Part shown: positions 35,835 to 45,895 of the stretch, piece after piece
Layout: each line of letters opens with the position of its first letter
How positions within the stretch are numbered: position 1 is the first letter of the stretch
Assembly: GCA_964352735.1 (NCBI GenBank)
Contig: CAYGTC010000017.1
Coordinates: forward strand, 10,530-74,529
Reading direction: 5' to 3'
DNA length: 64,000 nt
DNA from: NORP309 sp964352735
GTDB taxonomy: Bacteria; Pseudomonadota; Gammaproteobacteria; Xanthomonadales; Marinicellaceae
Program-made: the position numbers and the translations under genes
The notes under the pieces: generated by a model
The model's input: the letters and a program-made list of their open reading frames with translations, nothing else
Database searches by the model: none
Told to the model about the DNA's origin: nothing

Positions 35835-36284
35835 ATGGCTAATGATCAAATGTATAAAATCGTTAATTTTATACAAGGTTCTAAAAAATCAGCAGTGATT
35901 TTAGTGTTATTGTTATTCATGACTGCATGTGTAAACAATAAAACAGGTCATAAAATCACCGAGCGTCCCAGCATACTGGATCATCAATCTGTGCTGAAGT
36001 TGAAATCGAGAACTCGGGTACAACAAATAACTGACTTTATTGACGCCCATAACAATAGCAATACTGCAGGCTTATGCCAAAAAAGGTTAAACGTAAAAGG
36101 CGCCATGAGCAATTGGTGCATTGTCACAGAAAAAGGCTTGGCAAGAGTGATTGTTGACCACACTAAAGATCGAAAAATTGGAGGTTATCGCGTTTCCAAC
36201 CTCAAATACAAAGGTAAAAACCGATTTTATAATACAGAATCAAGGCAATACATTTCATTAACCCCATTTTTAAGTGGGGATTAA
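35835..36284 (+). CDS. Hypothetical lipoprotein
   Basis: Unrecognised protein of 149 aa. A membrane-like stretch at residues 19-32 ends in LLFMTAC, a plausible lipobox with Cys32, though the N-terminus before it is long; an ATG five codons downstream (MYKIVNF) shortens it. The mature part is basic with two further cysteines (C81, C93) that might form a disulfide. It is convergent with xerC, one base apart. Confidence 0.6.
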   Translation: MANDQMYKIVNFIQGSKKSAVILVLLLFMTACVNNKTGHKITERPSILDHQSVLKLKSRTRVQQITDFIDAHNNSNTAGLCQKRLNVKGAMSNWCIVTEKGLARVIVDHTKDRKIGGYRVSNLKYKGKNRFYNTESRQYISLTPFLSGD

Positions 36285-37190
36285 TTATTTGTCTGGTTTT
36301 TTTCTGGCCCTAGGGTGAGCTTTATCATACACTTTGGCCAAGTGTTGGAAGTTTAGATGTGTATAGATTTGCGTGCTGGAAAGGTCCTCATGACCAAGCA
36401 TCTCTTGGACGGCTCTTAAGTTGCCACTTGACTCAAGAACATGGGAGGCAAAAGAATGGCGTAAAAGATGTGGATATACCCGTTCCCACAACCCTTGTCT
36501 TTGTGCCCAATACTTAATTCTTGCTTGAATACTTCTTTGTTTTAGTCGACCCCCTCGTTGGCTGATAAATACATGATGTGACTGTTGCTTATCCCATAAT
36601 AATGCATAAGGCCTCCATTGCCACAAAGCATCAAGCGCATGCTTGCCTATAGGTACCATTCTTTGCTTATTGCCTTTACCCAGAACTCTTATTAAGGAGT
36701 CCTCTCTTTGAATATCAGACCAATATAAATGCGATAATTCAGATAATCGTAACCCGGATGAATAAAACAGTTCAATACAAGCTTTATCTCTGATTGCTAT
36801 TTCTGATTCATTAGGAATATCAACCAGACGATAGATGGTATCAACATCCAACACTTCAGGTAATTTTTGCCTGACTTTTGGTATATTAACCAATTCAACA
36901 GGGTTTAAATCACTGCCATTTTTTATTTGAATATGGTTGAATAAATTTCTCAAGGATGATCGAAAACGAGCCAAAGATTTTGCACTTTTTTTGTTCTGGT
37001 ACTGATCCACTAAAAAGGCGCTGATGTGTTCGCTTTCGATGTTATTTGTCAATAACAGAGGATCGTGTTTTTGATGAAACTCAATAAATGCTTCAATATC
37101 CCTGCTATAAGCACTGATGGTGTGAACTGATAAATTTTTCACCAAGTCACAATGTTCAATAAAAAGTTTTTTCCATTCAATCAGATTCAT
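36285..37190 (-). CDS. xerC: Tyrosine recombinase XerC
   Basis: Site-specific recombinase that resolves chromosome dimers at dif with XerD; 301 aa. N-terminal SAM-like core-binding domain (LSVHTISAYSRDIEAF), then the catalytic domain with R in SSGLRLSEL, H-x2-R in PHLLRHSFASH, and Y in IYTHLNFQHL. The start is the ATG of MNLIEWKK, overlapping the DUF484 gene by 14 bases; a longer frame exists but is not family-like. The order dapF-DUF484-xerC is the classical arrangement. Confidence 0.95.
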   Translation of the reverse strand: MNLIEWKKLFIEHCDLVKNLSVHTISAYSRDIEAFIEFHQKHDPLLLTNNIESEHISAFLVDQYQNKKSAKSLARFRSSLRNLFNHIQIKNGSDLNPVELVNIPKVRQKLPEVLDVDTIYRLVDIPNESEIAIRDKACIELFYSSGLRLSELSHLYWSDIQREDSLIRVLGKGNKQRMVPIGKHALDALWQWRPYALLWDKQQSHHVFISQRGGRLKQRSIQARIKYWAQRQGLWERVYPHLLRHSFASHVLESSGNLRAVQEMLGHEDLSSTQIYTHLNFQHLAKVYDKAHPRARKKPDK

Positions 37191-37896
37191 TGATTTCTTT
37201 TTTTTGCGCATTATGTGCAAAAAATTTCTTATTAAATTTTCTATCAAGAATGTGTGTTAAACGGAACAACAAATCTGTGGAAACCTCTGGGTTAAAACGG
37301 TTCTCATCAAAACCAGCAAAAGCCAATAGACCTTTCTCTGCATTTTTACCAATGGGTAAAATCACGCAAGAACCAATTTCTTGGGCTCTTTGACCGAAAA
37401 TAAAAGTCAATTTATCCTTATGTAGACGGCCTGCAAGTGGCTTGTTCTCTTCGAAAAATGAGGCAAATAGTGTATTAAAATCAGTTCTTCTCTGTTCATC
37501 AATGCATAACACTTCTGCAGAGTTATTCAAACTGTCATAGACAGGCATAACCAGTTTAAACATATCTGGATTAAAATACTGTTTAACAAATCGAACAAAA
37601 TGCTTGGTTACATTCGCAACATGTGAAATTTGTGAAAGCTGCAAAGTGAGTTCAAAAACTTGTGACATGAGTTTTTCATTTTCTTCAGCGAAACTGATTA
37701 ACTCATACAATTTTGACTTTAATTGTGCATTCCTTTCCTTTAAGGCATTAACCTGATGGCTTAACAAACTTGTGACAGTTCCATTTTTTTCATTAACTTT
37801 CAGTGTTTCTAACAAATCTGGATATCTGACAAAGAAGTCAGGGTTCGATTCTAAAAAGTGAATAACGTCTTGATCCGATAGTTGTTTTTTGGTCAT
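37177..37896 (-). CDS. DUF484 (GAF-like) protein
   Basis: Cytoplasmic protein of 239 aa. The N-terminal motif DVIHFLESNPDFFVRYPDLLETL marks DUF484; a coiled coil (about 45-90) and a GAF-like domain follow. Function is unknown; it is found between dapF and xerC in most gammaproteobacteria, as here. Four-base overlap with dapF. Confidence 0.9.
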   Translation of the reverse strand: MTKKQLSDQDVIHFLESNPDFFVRYPDLLETLKVNEKNGTVTSLLSHQVNALKERNAQLKSKLYELISFAEENEKLMSQVFELTLQLSQISHVANVTKHFVRFVKQYFNPDMFKLVMPVYDSLNNSAEVLCIDEQRRTDFNTLFASFFEENKPLAGRLHKDKLTFIFGQRAQEIGSCVILPIGKNAEKGLLAFAGFDENRFNPEVSTDLLFRLTHILDRKFNKKFFAHNAQKKEINESD

Positions 37897-38675
37897 AATA
37901 GAATGTTCCCAGTAAATACGTGTGTCGCTGCACCAGTTAAATAAATGTTACCATGTAGTTCATCATATTCTACCATTAAGTCACCCCCAGGTAACATGAC
38001 TTTTATTTGTTTACCAATCAGATCAGCACTGTACATAGCAAATGCAGCAGCACAAGCGCCGCTTCCACAAGCCAATGTTTCACCAGTACCTCTTTCATGT
38101 ACTCTAATTTTAATGGTTTTTCTATCAATAACCTCAACCACTTCCAGATTAATACCATCTACAAATTGTTCAGTCATCTTTTCATTAATGCTTATTAAAT
38201 CACAATCATCTACAGAGGAAATCTGTGTAACCAAATGAGGATTGCCAAACAAAATATGAAAACAATTTTTTTCACCAATTCTCATTGCCTTGAGAGACTG
38301 TACTTTACCCATGTTAACGCGAACAAGGCCATTCCCCTCAATTGTAGAGTGCATTTTTCCAGCCAGGCCAGTCAAACAAAATTCAAATTGATTTGGGTTA
38401 TTCATGTGTAAATAATGACTTAAACAGCGTTGTCCATTACCACACTGCTGTGCTTCACTGCCATCAGGATTAAAAAAGCGATAAGAGGCATCACAATTTT
38501 CAACTTGAGCATCTTCAATCAGCAAAAGCTGATCAAAACCTACCCCAGTATGTCTATTCGCTAATGATATGATCATGTCTTTTGATATATTGATCGATTG
38601 TTCTCGATTATCAATCAATATAAAGTCATTACCCAAACCGTGCATTTTTTCAAAAACCACGTGTGTATTGTTCAT
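37893..38675 (-). CDS. dapF: Diaminopimelate epimerase
   Basis: Converts LL- to meso-diaminopimelate for lysine and peptidoglycan; 260 aa. Both catalytic cysteines are present, in QCGNGQRC and ACGSGACA, and the start KMHGLGNDFILID is canonical. Its ATG overlaps the lptM stop (ATGA). Confidence 0.96.
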   Translation of the reverse strand: MNNTHVVFEKMHGLGNDFILIDNREQSINISKDMIISLANRHTGVGFDQLLLIEDAQVENCDASYRFFNPDGSEAQQCGNGQRCLSHYLHMNNPNQFEFCLTGLAGKMHSTIEGNGLVRVNMGKVQSLKAMRIGEKNCFHILFGNPHLVTQISSVDDCDLISINEKMTEQFVDGINLEVVEVIDRKTIKIRVHERGTGETLACGSGACAAAFAMYSADLIGKQIKVMLPGGDLMVEYDELHGNIYLTGAATHVFTGNILL

Positions 38676-38797
38676 GTTTTCTGTGAAGTTTGGTCTTTAG
38701 TTTTATCTGGCAAATATAAATCACCTTTATTACCACAAGCTTGTAACGTCACAATTAATATGCCAATAAAGACAAACCTAAATATCTGTGTTTTCAT
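38672..38797 (-). CDS. lptM: LptM-like small lipoprotein (YifL)
   Basis: A 41-aa lipoprotein encoded just before dapF. It reads MKTQIFRFVFIGILIVTLQ then ACGNKGDLYLPDK; the lipid-accepting cysteine is C21 and the GxKGxLYxP motif after it is the family hallmark. LptM assists disulfide formation and maturation of the LptD/LptE lipopolysaccharide translocon in E. coli. Position upstream of dapF, with a four-base stop/start overlap, is the same as in E. coli. Confidence 0.9.
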   Translation of the reverse strand: MKTQIFRFVFIGILIVTLQACGNKGDLYLPDKTKDQTSQKT

Positions 38798-38925
38798 ATA
38801 ATGAATTAATGGTTAATAGTGAAAAATAACATTGAATCAGAGAATAATCAATAATGAATTGTTTTGAAATAGATAAATATGCATTAAAATCTATTCTTTA
38901 ACTATTATAGACCTTTACTCAATTC

Positions 38926-40179
38926 ATGAATAAGGATAAAAAAACAAAAAACACACAATGTGGTATCAGTAAATCTGTTAAATTCATAAACATCAAGCTG
39001 GTTTCTTTACTGTGTCTACTTATTTCAGCATCATCCGCTTACAGTTCACAGCACGAGATAGAATTAACAGGAGACAACCTTACATTGTTGGTTTTAAAAA
39101 ACAGCATGCTAGAAACACAAAAAAAATACATATTGGCTTCGGTCAAGAGTGACCCCAGCAGTAACTATTATAGAATAAGAAAAAACAACGAAAAATTACA
39201 AAAGCTTTTAAATGAACGCCACCAACAACTGACAGCAAAAATAGCAAAAATTTCGCACGAGACTTTGTTTACCCTAGAACTGAGTACTGATCTTGAATCC
39301 TACGATAAAGAAATGGGTTTGATTTCAATTAAAAACGCTTTTAAAGGCACAGAAAAATATTTCAATATAAATCGACACAACAATGATGGTTTACCCAATC
39401 ACCTGAATATATTAATCGCCAACACAGACTTACAAAAAAATATTCCAATCAATACAGAAATTTTTACAGAAATGGCTCAAAAACAAGGCTTTTCATTCTC
39501 TGCAAAAACACCTTTGTATGCTAAGCTCACCTTTAAATTGCCAAAATACCAAAATGAAAATAATTTTCAAGCAGTAATTACTGCTATAGACTTGTTCACC
39601 AAAAATGAAAAAACACATGCATTTGCCAGTACCAAAGAAAGCAGAGATTTCAATAAACTGATTAGCAATTGGTTTTTGGCAGATGGTATCACCAGTAAGT
39701 TGGTTGGCAATCACGCCTTCTCGTTTTTTGGGTACAGAGTTCAAGACAAAATTTATAATGCTAACAAACTCATTAAGCATTGTAAAAAAACCATTCGAAT
39801 AGGACCTCATCAAGTCATTGTTTGTAACAATCAAATCACAGATAACTCTCAACTTATTATCACTTACATTGGTGGTGTGGTTGCACAAATTGACTTGGTT
39901 GCAACTGCTGAATTAAACCGAGATGAAAAGAAACGATTATCTTCACAGATAATGATACAACTTAATCAAAAAAAATCGATTTTTGAACAAGAACATGTTC
40001 ACTGGAAAAAATACCATGTTAATTTTGATTTCTACTCAGATGCATTTTTTAATCAAAAAAATCAAGCATCTGCATATTACTTCAAATATAACGACAAAAA
40101 GCCGATCAAAAGCTCGTTCACAACAATAATAAGCATCATTTCTCAAGCCACACTAAAACAAATAGAGGAGAACACATGA
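38926..40179 (+). CDS. Hypothetical secreted protein
   Basis: Unrecognised protein of 417 aa. A basic N-terminus is followed by a hydrophobic signal-like segment (about residues 24-43, VSLLCLLISASSAYSS), so it is probably exported. The rest is soluble, lysine- and asparagine-rich, with three cysteines after the signal. An internal region (residues 125-150) with YDKEMGLISIKNAFKG may be a domain boundary. The next gene starts within its stop (ATGA), suggesting cotranscription with the esterase. Confidence 0.65.
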   Translation: MNKDKKTKNTQCGISKSVKFINIKLVSLLCLLISASSAYSSQHEIELTGDNLTLLVLKNSMLETQKKYILASVKSDPSSNYYRIRKNNEKLQKLLNERHQQLTAKIAKISHETLFTLELSTDLESYDKEMGLISIKNAFKGTEKYFNINRHNNDGLPNHLNILIANTDLQKNIPINTEIFTEMAQKQGFSFSAKTPLYAKLTFKLPKYQNENNFQAVITAIDLFTKNEKTHAFASTKESRDFNKLISNWFLADGITSKLVGNHAFSFFGYRVQDKIYNANKLIKHCKKTIRIGPHQVIVCNNQITDNSQLIITYIGGVVAQIDLVATAELNRDEKKRLSSQIMIQLNQKKSIFEQEHVHWKKYHVNFDFYSDAFFNQKNQASAYYFKYNDKKPIKSSFTTIISIISQATLKQIEENT

Positions 40180-40835
40180 GTCTAGAGAAAATAATTACAC
40201 AAACTGCAGATCAACCTAAAATGGTCATCATATGGATGCACGGACTGGGTGCTGATGGTAATGATTTTAAACCGGTGGTACCTCAGTTCAAGATACCAGA
40301 TTTACCACTCAAATTCGTTTTTCCTCATGCGCCTGAAATACCAGTAACCATTAATGGTAGCATGGTCATGCGGGCATGGTATGACATCACCATGATGGAC
40401 ATTCAAAAGCACGCTGACAAGCAAGGTGTCCTTAAATCTGCCCAATTGATTCATGAACTGATCGCAGAACAAGAGGCTGAAGGTTTTAAACCCGAACAAA
40501 TCATTTTAGCAGGTTTTTCTCAGGGAGGCGCAATGAGTCTACATGTGGCCAGCACCATCAATAAGAAACTCGGTGGAGTCATTGCTTTATCGTGTTATTT
40601 ACCAGTGCCAGAGGTATTAACGAACTCGGTTCACAATAATAAAGACACTCCAATATTTATGGCCCATGGTACTGAAGATCCAGTTGTGCCATATGCTCTA
40701 GGTCAGGCCAGCCATCAAAGCCTGTTAAAGGTTGGCTATCGCATTGATTGGTATGAGTACCCCTTACAGCACGGTGTATCTTTAGATGAAATCATGGACA
40801 TTAAGCAATGGATCATCAAAAATTTTCAAACATAA
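40176..40835 (+). CDS. Alpha/beta-hydrolase carboxylesterase
   Basis: Phospholipase/carboxylesterase-family hydrolase of 219 aa. The oxyanion region WMHGLGADGNDF, the nucleophile elbow GFSQGGAMSL, the aspartate in HGTEDPVVP and the histidine in LQHGVSLDE complete the triad. Similar to bacterial EstB and acyl-protein thioesterases; the natural substrate is unknown. birA begins 28 bases before its end. Confidence 0.92.
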   Translation: MSLEKIITQTADQPKMVIIWMHGLGADGNDFKPVVPQFKIPDLPLKFVFPHAPEIPVTINGSMVMRAWYDITMMDIQKHADKQGVLKSAQLIHELIAEQEAEGFKPEQIILAGFSQGGAMSLHVASTINKKLGGVIALSCYLPVPEVLTNSVHNNKDTPIFMAHGTEDPVVPYALGQASHQSLLKVGYRIDWYEYPLQHGVSLDEIMDIKQWIIKNFQT

Positions 40836-41776
40836 ACAATGAACTCGAGCAATTATTCGGCTTATTGATAGAAAATGACAATATTTCTATCCAACAACTG
40901 TCAGAAAAAATGGCAACTTCTGCAGGAACAATCATTGAACTAGGGTTGGGGCTTGAAGAAATGGGTCTTGAATTACAGATCGATAAAGAAAAAATAAAAA
41001 GAGTGAATGGTGCTGATAAAATTAACATAGATTATATTGCAGACGTATGCCAACAGCACAACATTAAAAAAAGCCTGCACTATCATTTTTCAACGGCATC
41101 AACCAACCAATTGGCACGAGAAACTACTGATGCATCGATTCATATTGCAGAACACCAAAGCGCTGGGCGTGGCCGACTTGCCAGAAAATGGATCACACCT
41201 GTTGGACAGTCGATCGCACTGAGTATAAGCCATGACTTTGAGATCGGTTTAGACCAATTGGCTGGCTTAAATATTGTCATAGGTGTGGCCATCATAGAAA
41301 CCATTGAGCAATATGGTTGTCAAGATTTTCAATTGAAGTGGCCCAATGATGTCATCGGAAGTCAAGGCAAAGCAGCAGGCATACTCATAGAAGCCAGTGG
41401 TAATTCCGTAAAATGCCGTGTCATCATAGGGGTTGGTATTAATTGGCATGTCAGAGCATCACTATTGGCCACCATTGAACAAAACTGCATGAATATCACA
41501 ATCAATCAATGTGATCGCAATGTTTTTATTTCTAGTCTTATCAACAACATCGAAAACCGATTGAAAATATTTACTCAAACCAAACTCAAGTACATTGCTC
41601 CCATTTGGCATAAAAATGATGCATTCATCGGTAAATACGTCAATGTAATCAACAAAAATGAAACTCAAAAGGCCTTATATTTAGGTATAGATGAACATGG
41701 AATGTTAAAAATTGAGATTGATCAACAAATAAAACTATTGGCAAGTGGCGAAGTAAGCATCAGAAATATTGACTAA
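40808..41776 (+). CDS. birA: Biotin-protein ligase / biotin operon repressor
   Basis: Attaches biotin to acetyl-CoA carboxylase BCCP; 322 aa with an N-terminal helix-turn-helix (about 10-60), so it may also repress bio genes. Ligase motifs: STASTNQLA, QSAGRGRLARKW, LKWPNDV and KAAGILIE. The C-terminal SH3-like domain is present. It overlaps the esterase gene. The coaX gene often following birA is absent; a SPOR gene follows. Confidence 0.94.
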   Translation: MDHQKFSNINNELEQLFGLLIENDNISIQQLSEKMATSAGTIIELGLGLEEMGLELQIDKEKIKRVNGADKINIDYIADVCQQHNIKKSLHYHFSTASTNQLARETTDASIHIAEHQSAGRGRLARKWITPVGQSIALSISHDFEIGLDQLAGLNIVIGVAIIETIEQYGCQDFQLKWPNDVIGSQGKAAGILIEASGNSVKCRVIIGVGINWHVRASLLATIEQNCMNITINQCDRNVFISSLINNIENRLKIFTQTKLKYIAPIWHKNDAFIGKYVNVINKNETQKALYLGIDEHGMLKIEIDQQIKLLASGEVSIRNID

Positions 41777-41826
41777 TTCTCAAAATAGTTTAACATTCTG
41801 ACTGCTAAGCACCTTTTTCACTTGAA

Positions 41827-42504
41827 ATGCTATTAATCAGACTGTTATTCATTATTGCCTTGTTATCAAATATCGGCTTGTATATCTACGATCGCCAAAA
41901 CAGACCTAGGATAATACCATTTACCGCTGTTGATCCTGGCATAAATAAATTGGTTTTACTTAACGAGCTGGACACAGAAAACACCATTTGGGAAGGCCAA
42001 AGCAATGCGGATAATGATCGATCAGAAACCACCCAAGCATTCAACCAAGAGTGTTATTCAGTTGGTGCATTTAATTCCAAATCTGAAACCACATTAATTC
42101 TTGATGCTTTGAAAAATGATGTTATCAAAATAAGAACCCGTAAAGTCATTTCCACACAAGAGGCTGGCTATTGGGTTTTTATTCCAGCCATGAAATCTCG
42201 TGAAGAAGCACTGAATGTTGGCCGAAGACTTTCACAACTTGATATTAAGGACTACTACGTGGTCACAGGTGGAGAAAATGAGAATACCCTTTCTCTGGGT
42301 TTGTATCGCGAGAGCCGCAACGCAGATGCACGTTTACAAGAACTATTATCCAAAGGTTTTAATGCCCAAAAACAAATCAGGGTAGAACAATGGCCAGAAT
42401 TTTGGTTAGATTATGTCATTGCCTCAGACCAAGTTAATGAGTTGGCTAATGTATCCGAATTAAACCCCGATATCAGAACCAATAAAGTAGAATGTAACTG
42501 GTAG
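41827..42504 (+). CDS. SPOR-domain membrane protein
   Basis: Protein of 225 aa with one N-terminal membrane helix (about 2-18) and a C-terminal SPOR-like domain: CYSVGAFNSKSETTLILDAL, GYWVFIPAMKSREEA and TLSLGLYRESRNADARLQEL, typical of repeats that bind denuded peptidoglycan at division sites. It is the last chromosomal gene before the tRNA-Thr locus. Confidence 0.8.
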   Translation: MLLIRLLFIIALLSNIGLYIYDRQNRPRIIPFTAVDPGINKLVLLNELDTENTIWEGQSNADNDRSETTQAFNQECYSVGAFNSKSETTLILDALKNDVIKIRTRKVISTQEAGYWVFIPAMKSREEALNVGRRLSQLDIKDYYVVTGGENENTLSLGLYRESRNADARLQELLSKGFNAQKQIRVEQWPEFWLDYVIASDQVNELANVSELNPDIRTNKVECNW

Positions 42505-42555
42505 TACGCTGAACTCTTAAAAAAAGCATTATTTTGGTAAAAAATAAAAAAAATA

Positions 42556-42584
42556 TTGAATTTAATATCACCTTTATCTAAAAT
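42556..42584 (+). promoter_or_regulatory. Promoter for tRNA-Thr
   Basis: TTGAAT (42556-42561) and TAAAAT (42579-42584) are separated by 17 bases, a sigma70-type arrangement ending 13 bases before the tRNA 5' end. Confidence 0.6.
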
Positions 42585-42597
42585 GCACATCCTCAAA

Positions 42598-44182
<1,585 letters not shown>

Positions 44183-44186
<4 letters not shown>

Positions 44187-44446
44187 AAGTCCAAACTCCT
44201 TTCTTTGTTCTTAGGTTTCTTAGTCTCTAAATTTTGATTATGGTTGAATCCTACCGAGTCTTCGGCTTGTTTGCTAGGATTCATTTGATTCATTTGTAAT
44301 ACATACTGGGTGGCTTCTACGCCAAACCCCAAATCAACGAACATCTCGATGACTTTCCAAAGTTCTTGGAGTAATTCCATTTTTTGATGAAGGGTTAAAT
44401 CAAGCCCTTCAAAACACTGCAAATACTGTTCAAAATCTGGTTTCAT
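44183..44446 (-). CDS. Small recombinase-associated protein
   Basis: Protein of 87 aa, acidic and helical (FEQYLQCFEGLDLTLHQ, then ELWKVIEMFVDLGFGVE). Similar short proteins precede serine recombinases in other integrated elements, to my recollection; a directionality or accessory role is a guess. Start chosen at the ATG preceded by GGAGAA, not the upstream in-frame codon. Translationally coupled to the recombinase (ATGA). Confidence 0.7.
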
Positions 44447-44642
44447 CTCAAGTTCTCCTTTGTGGTCATACAAATCAACTCGCTTATACTAGTATGAAGG
44501 TGTACTGTTAACTTTTCATAACTAATAGGTTGTATCAATGTCGAATTTGATACGCATTTGATCTGTTTTGTTTTTATCTTTTGGCTGTTTAAATTAAGCA
44601 TGTGGTAAGATTAGCATTCCCACTACTAGTGATACCACGAGA

Positions 44643-44672
44643 CGTTTGTAACATTCTGGAATGTTACAAACG
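44643..44672. promoter_or_regulatory. Perfect 14-base-arm palindrome, likely operator
   Basis: CGTTTGTAACATTC and GAATGTTACAAACG separated by TG. It ends nine bases before the ATG of the next gene, where the ribosome site should be, and no Shine-Dalgarno sequence is visible. It lies in the divergent promoter region between the integrase pair and the rest of the element, so may govern both. A second short palindrome, ATACTAGTAT, lies near 44487. Confidence 0.7.
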
Positions 44673-44681
44673 ATATAAACT

Positions 44682-45341
44682 ATGACTGAATTTGATCCAA
44701 CACATTTGGGGTTAGAATCCCATTACAACAAAATCCAACAGGAAAAAATCAGACGGCTGATATTGGAAGACTGGAAAAAGTCTGATGCCAAACTGCCAAC
44801 CTATACCAATTTATTATCACTCTATATTCGAACCGAAGGCATTCCCAGTGACTGGTTGAAAAAGCTTATACATCAAACCATGAACAAAATGCTCAATAGA
44901 ACCTCAACGCCTAGATTTGAGTTTTGGGCTTGCTTGCATTTGTACTTAAACAAGAAATACGGTGATTTACTGGATATTGATTCCCACAAGGGTGTTGATG
45001 ATCTGGGCGCAATGCTTTATCAGTTTAGTCATCGTAATATCAAAGAATGTCCTTCTGGCAGTTATCTACATGATAATCAAACCGCCCTGAAAATCACAGC
45101 AAGGATGGGGTTTCAGCATATTGTGCTGGTTCAACAGTCTCAGAGTGATGAACCCTTTTCTGATGTTGTTTATTCGTCATATGAAGGGGCAAGCATTCAT
45201 CAAAATAAACAAGTTGTTGGCTTGCTTCGTAATTTGGGCAATAAAGAATTAAAGAGCATTGAAGTCAGTACAGATGATTTTGTCAAATTGACTGATGCGA
45301 GTTTGCAAAATCACTTAAATCGTGTTGTTGGTAATGCATGA
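44682..45341 (+). CDS. Element-encoded hypothetical protein
   Basis: Unrecognised soluble protein of 219 aa. The N-terminal 100 residues are helical and rich in Lys/Trp (EDWKKSDAKLPTYTNLLSLY), compatible with DNA binding but without a clear motif. It is the first gene after the palindrome and overlaps the ankyrin gene by four bases, so it might be the regulator acting on that palindrome; this is inference only. Confidence 0.6.
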   Translation: MTEFDPTHLGLESHYNKIQQEKIRRLILEDWKKSDAKLPTYTNLLSLYIRTEGIPSDWLKKLIHQTMNKMLNRTSTPRFEFWACLHLYLNKKYGDLLDIDSHKGVDDLGAMLYQFSHRNIKECPSGSYLHDNQTALKITARMGFQHIVLVQQSQSDEPFSDVVYSSYEGASIHQNKQVVGLLRNLGNKELKSIEVSTDDFVKLTDASLQNHLNRVVGNA

Positions 45342-45835
45342 GTAAACGCATCAATGAGCTTGAAAAATATATAGAAAATTTGAGTAAAGAAGAACTGGCA
45401 AAGCAAAAGTCAAAAACCAAAGACAACCCTCAAATGTTATTCGACTTGATTAAACAAGGCGATACGGTGGCGATTGCTGTCGCCATTGAAAATAACATTG
45501 ATCTGCAAATGAAAGATAAAAACGGTATGACACCGCTTCATCTTGCATCGGCTCATGGTACTGAGCTAATTTCTGATTTACTGATCAATCAAGCGGATGG
45601 CTCTGTCTGGCAACGTGATAACTTTGACCGTCTGCCCCTTGATGTTGCCCGTGAAAATGGACACGAAAAAATCGGCGATAAACTGGAACAAGTGACTTAC
45701 CCAGAACTGTTCAAAGAGGATAAAGACAATCACAAATTGATTGAAAAGCACCTTGATATACAAAAAGAGGTTGGTCACGTGAATACAGCACCAAGCTATC
45801 TTAAGGTTTCTAAGACCTATGAACGTGAGAGATAG
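45338..45835 (+). CDS. Ankyrin-repeat protein
   Basis: Protein of 165 aa with about two to three ankyrin repeats in the middle (DKNGMTPLHLASAHGTELISDLL, read as NGMTPLHLASAHG and the next DNFDRLPLDVARENGHEKI). The flanks are charged helices. Probable protein-protein adaptor; the partner may be the gene before it (translational coupling ATGA) or the coupling protein after it. Confidence 0.8.
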   Translation: MSKRINELEKYIENLSKEELAKQKSKTKDNPQMLFDLIKQGDTVAIAVAIENNIDLQMKDKNGMTPLHLASAHGTELISDLLINQADGSVWQRDNFDRLPLDVARENGHEKIGDKLEQVTYPELFKEDKDNHKLIEKHLDIQKEVGHVNTAPSYLKVSKTYERER

Positions 45836-45895
45836 GTGGGCATATGTTCACTATTAGCAGTGAATAATAATATTAAACATTAACAGAGAATTTTT

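Noticed and set aside
36285..37190. XerC as an element integrase.
   Set aside because: It lies in the conserved dapF - DUF484 - xerC order of the chromosome, 5 kb before the element.
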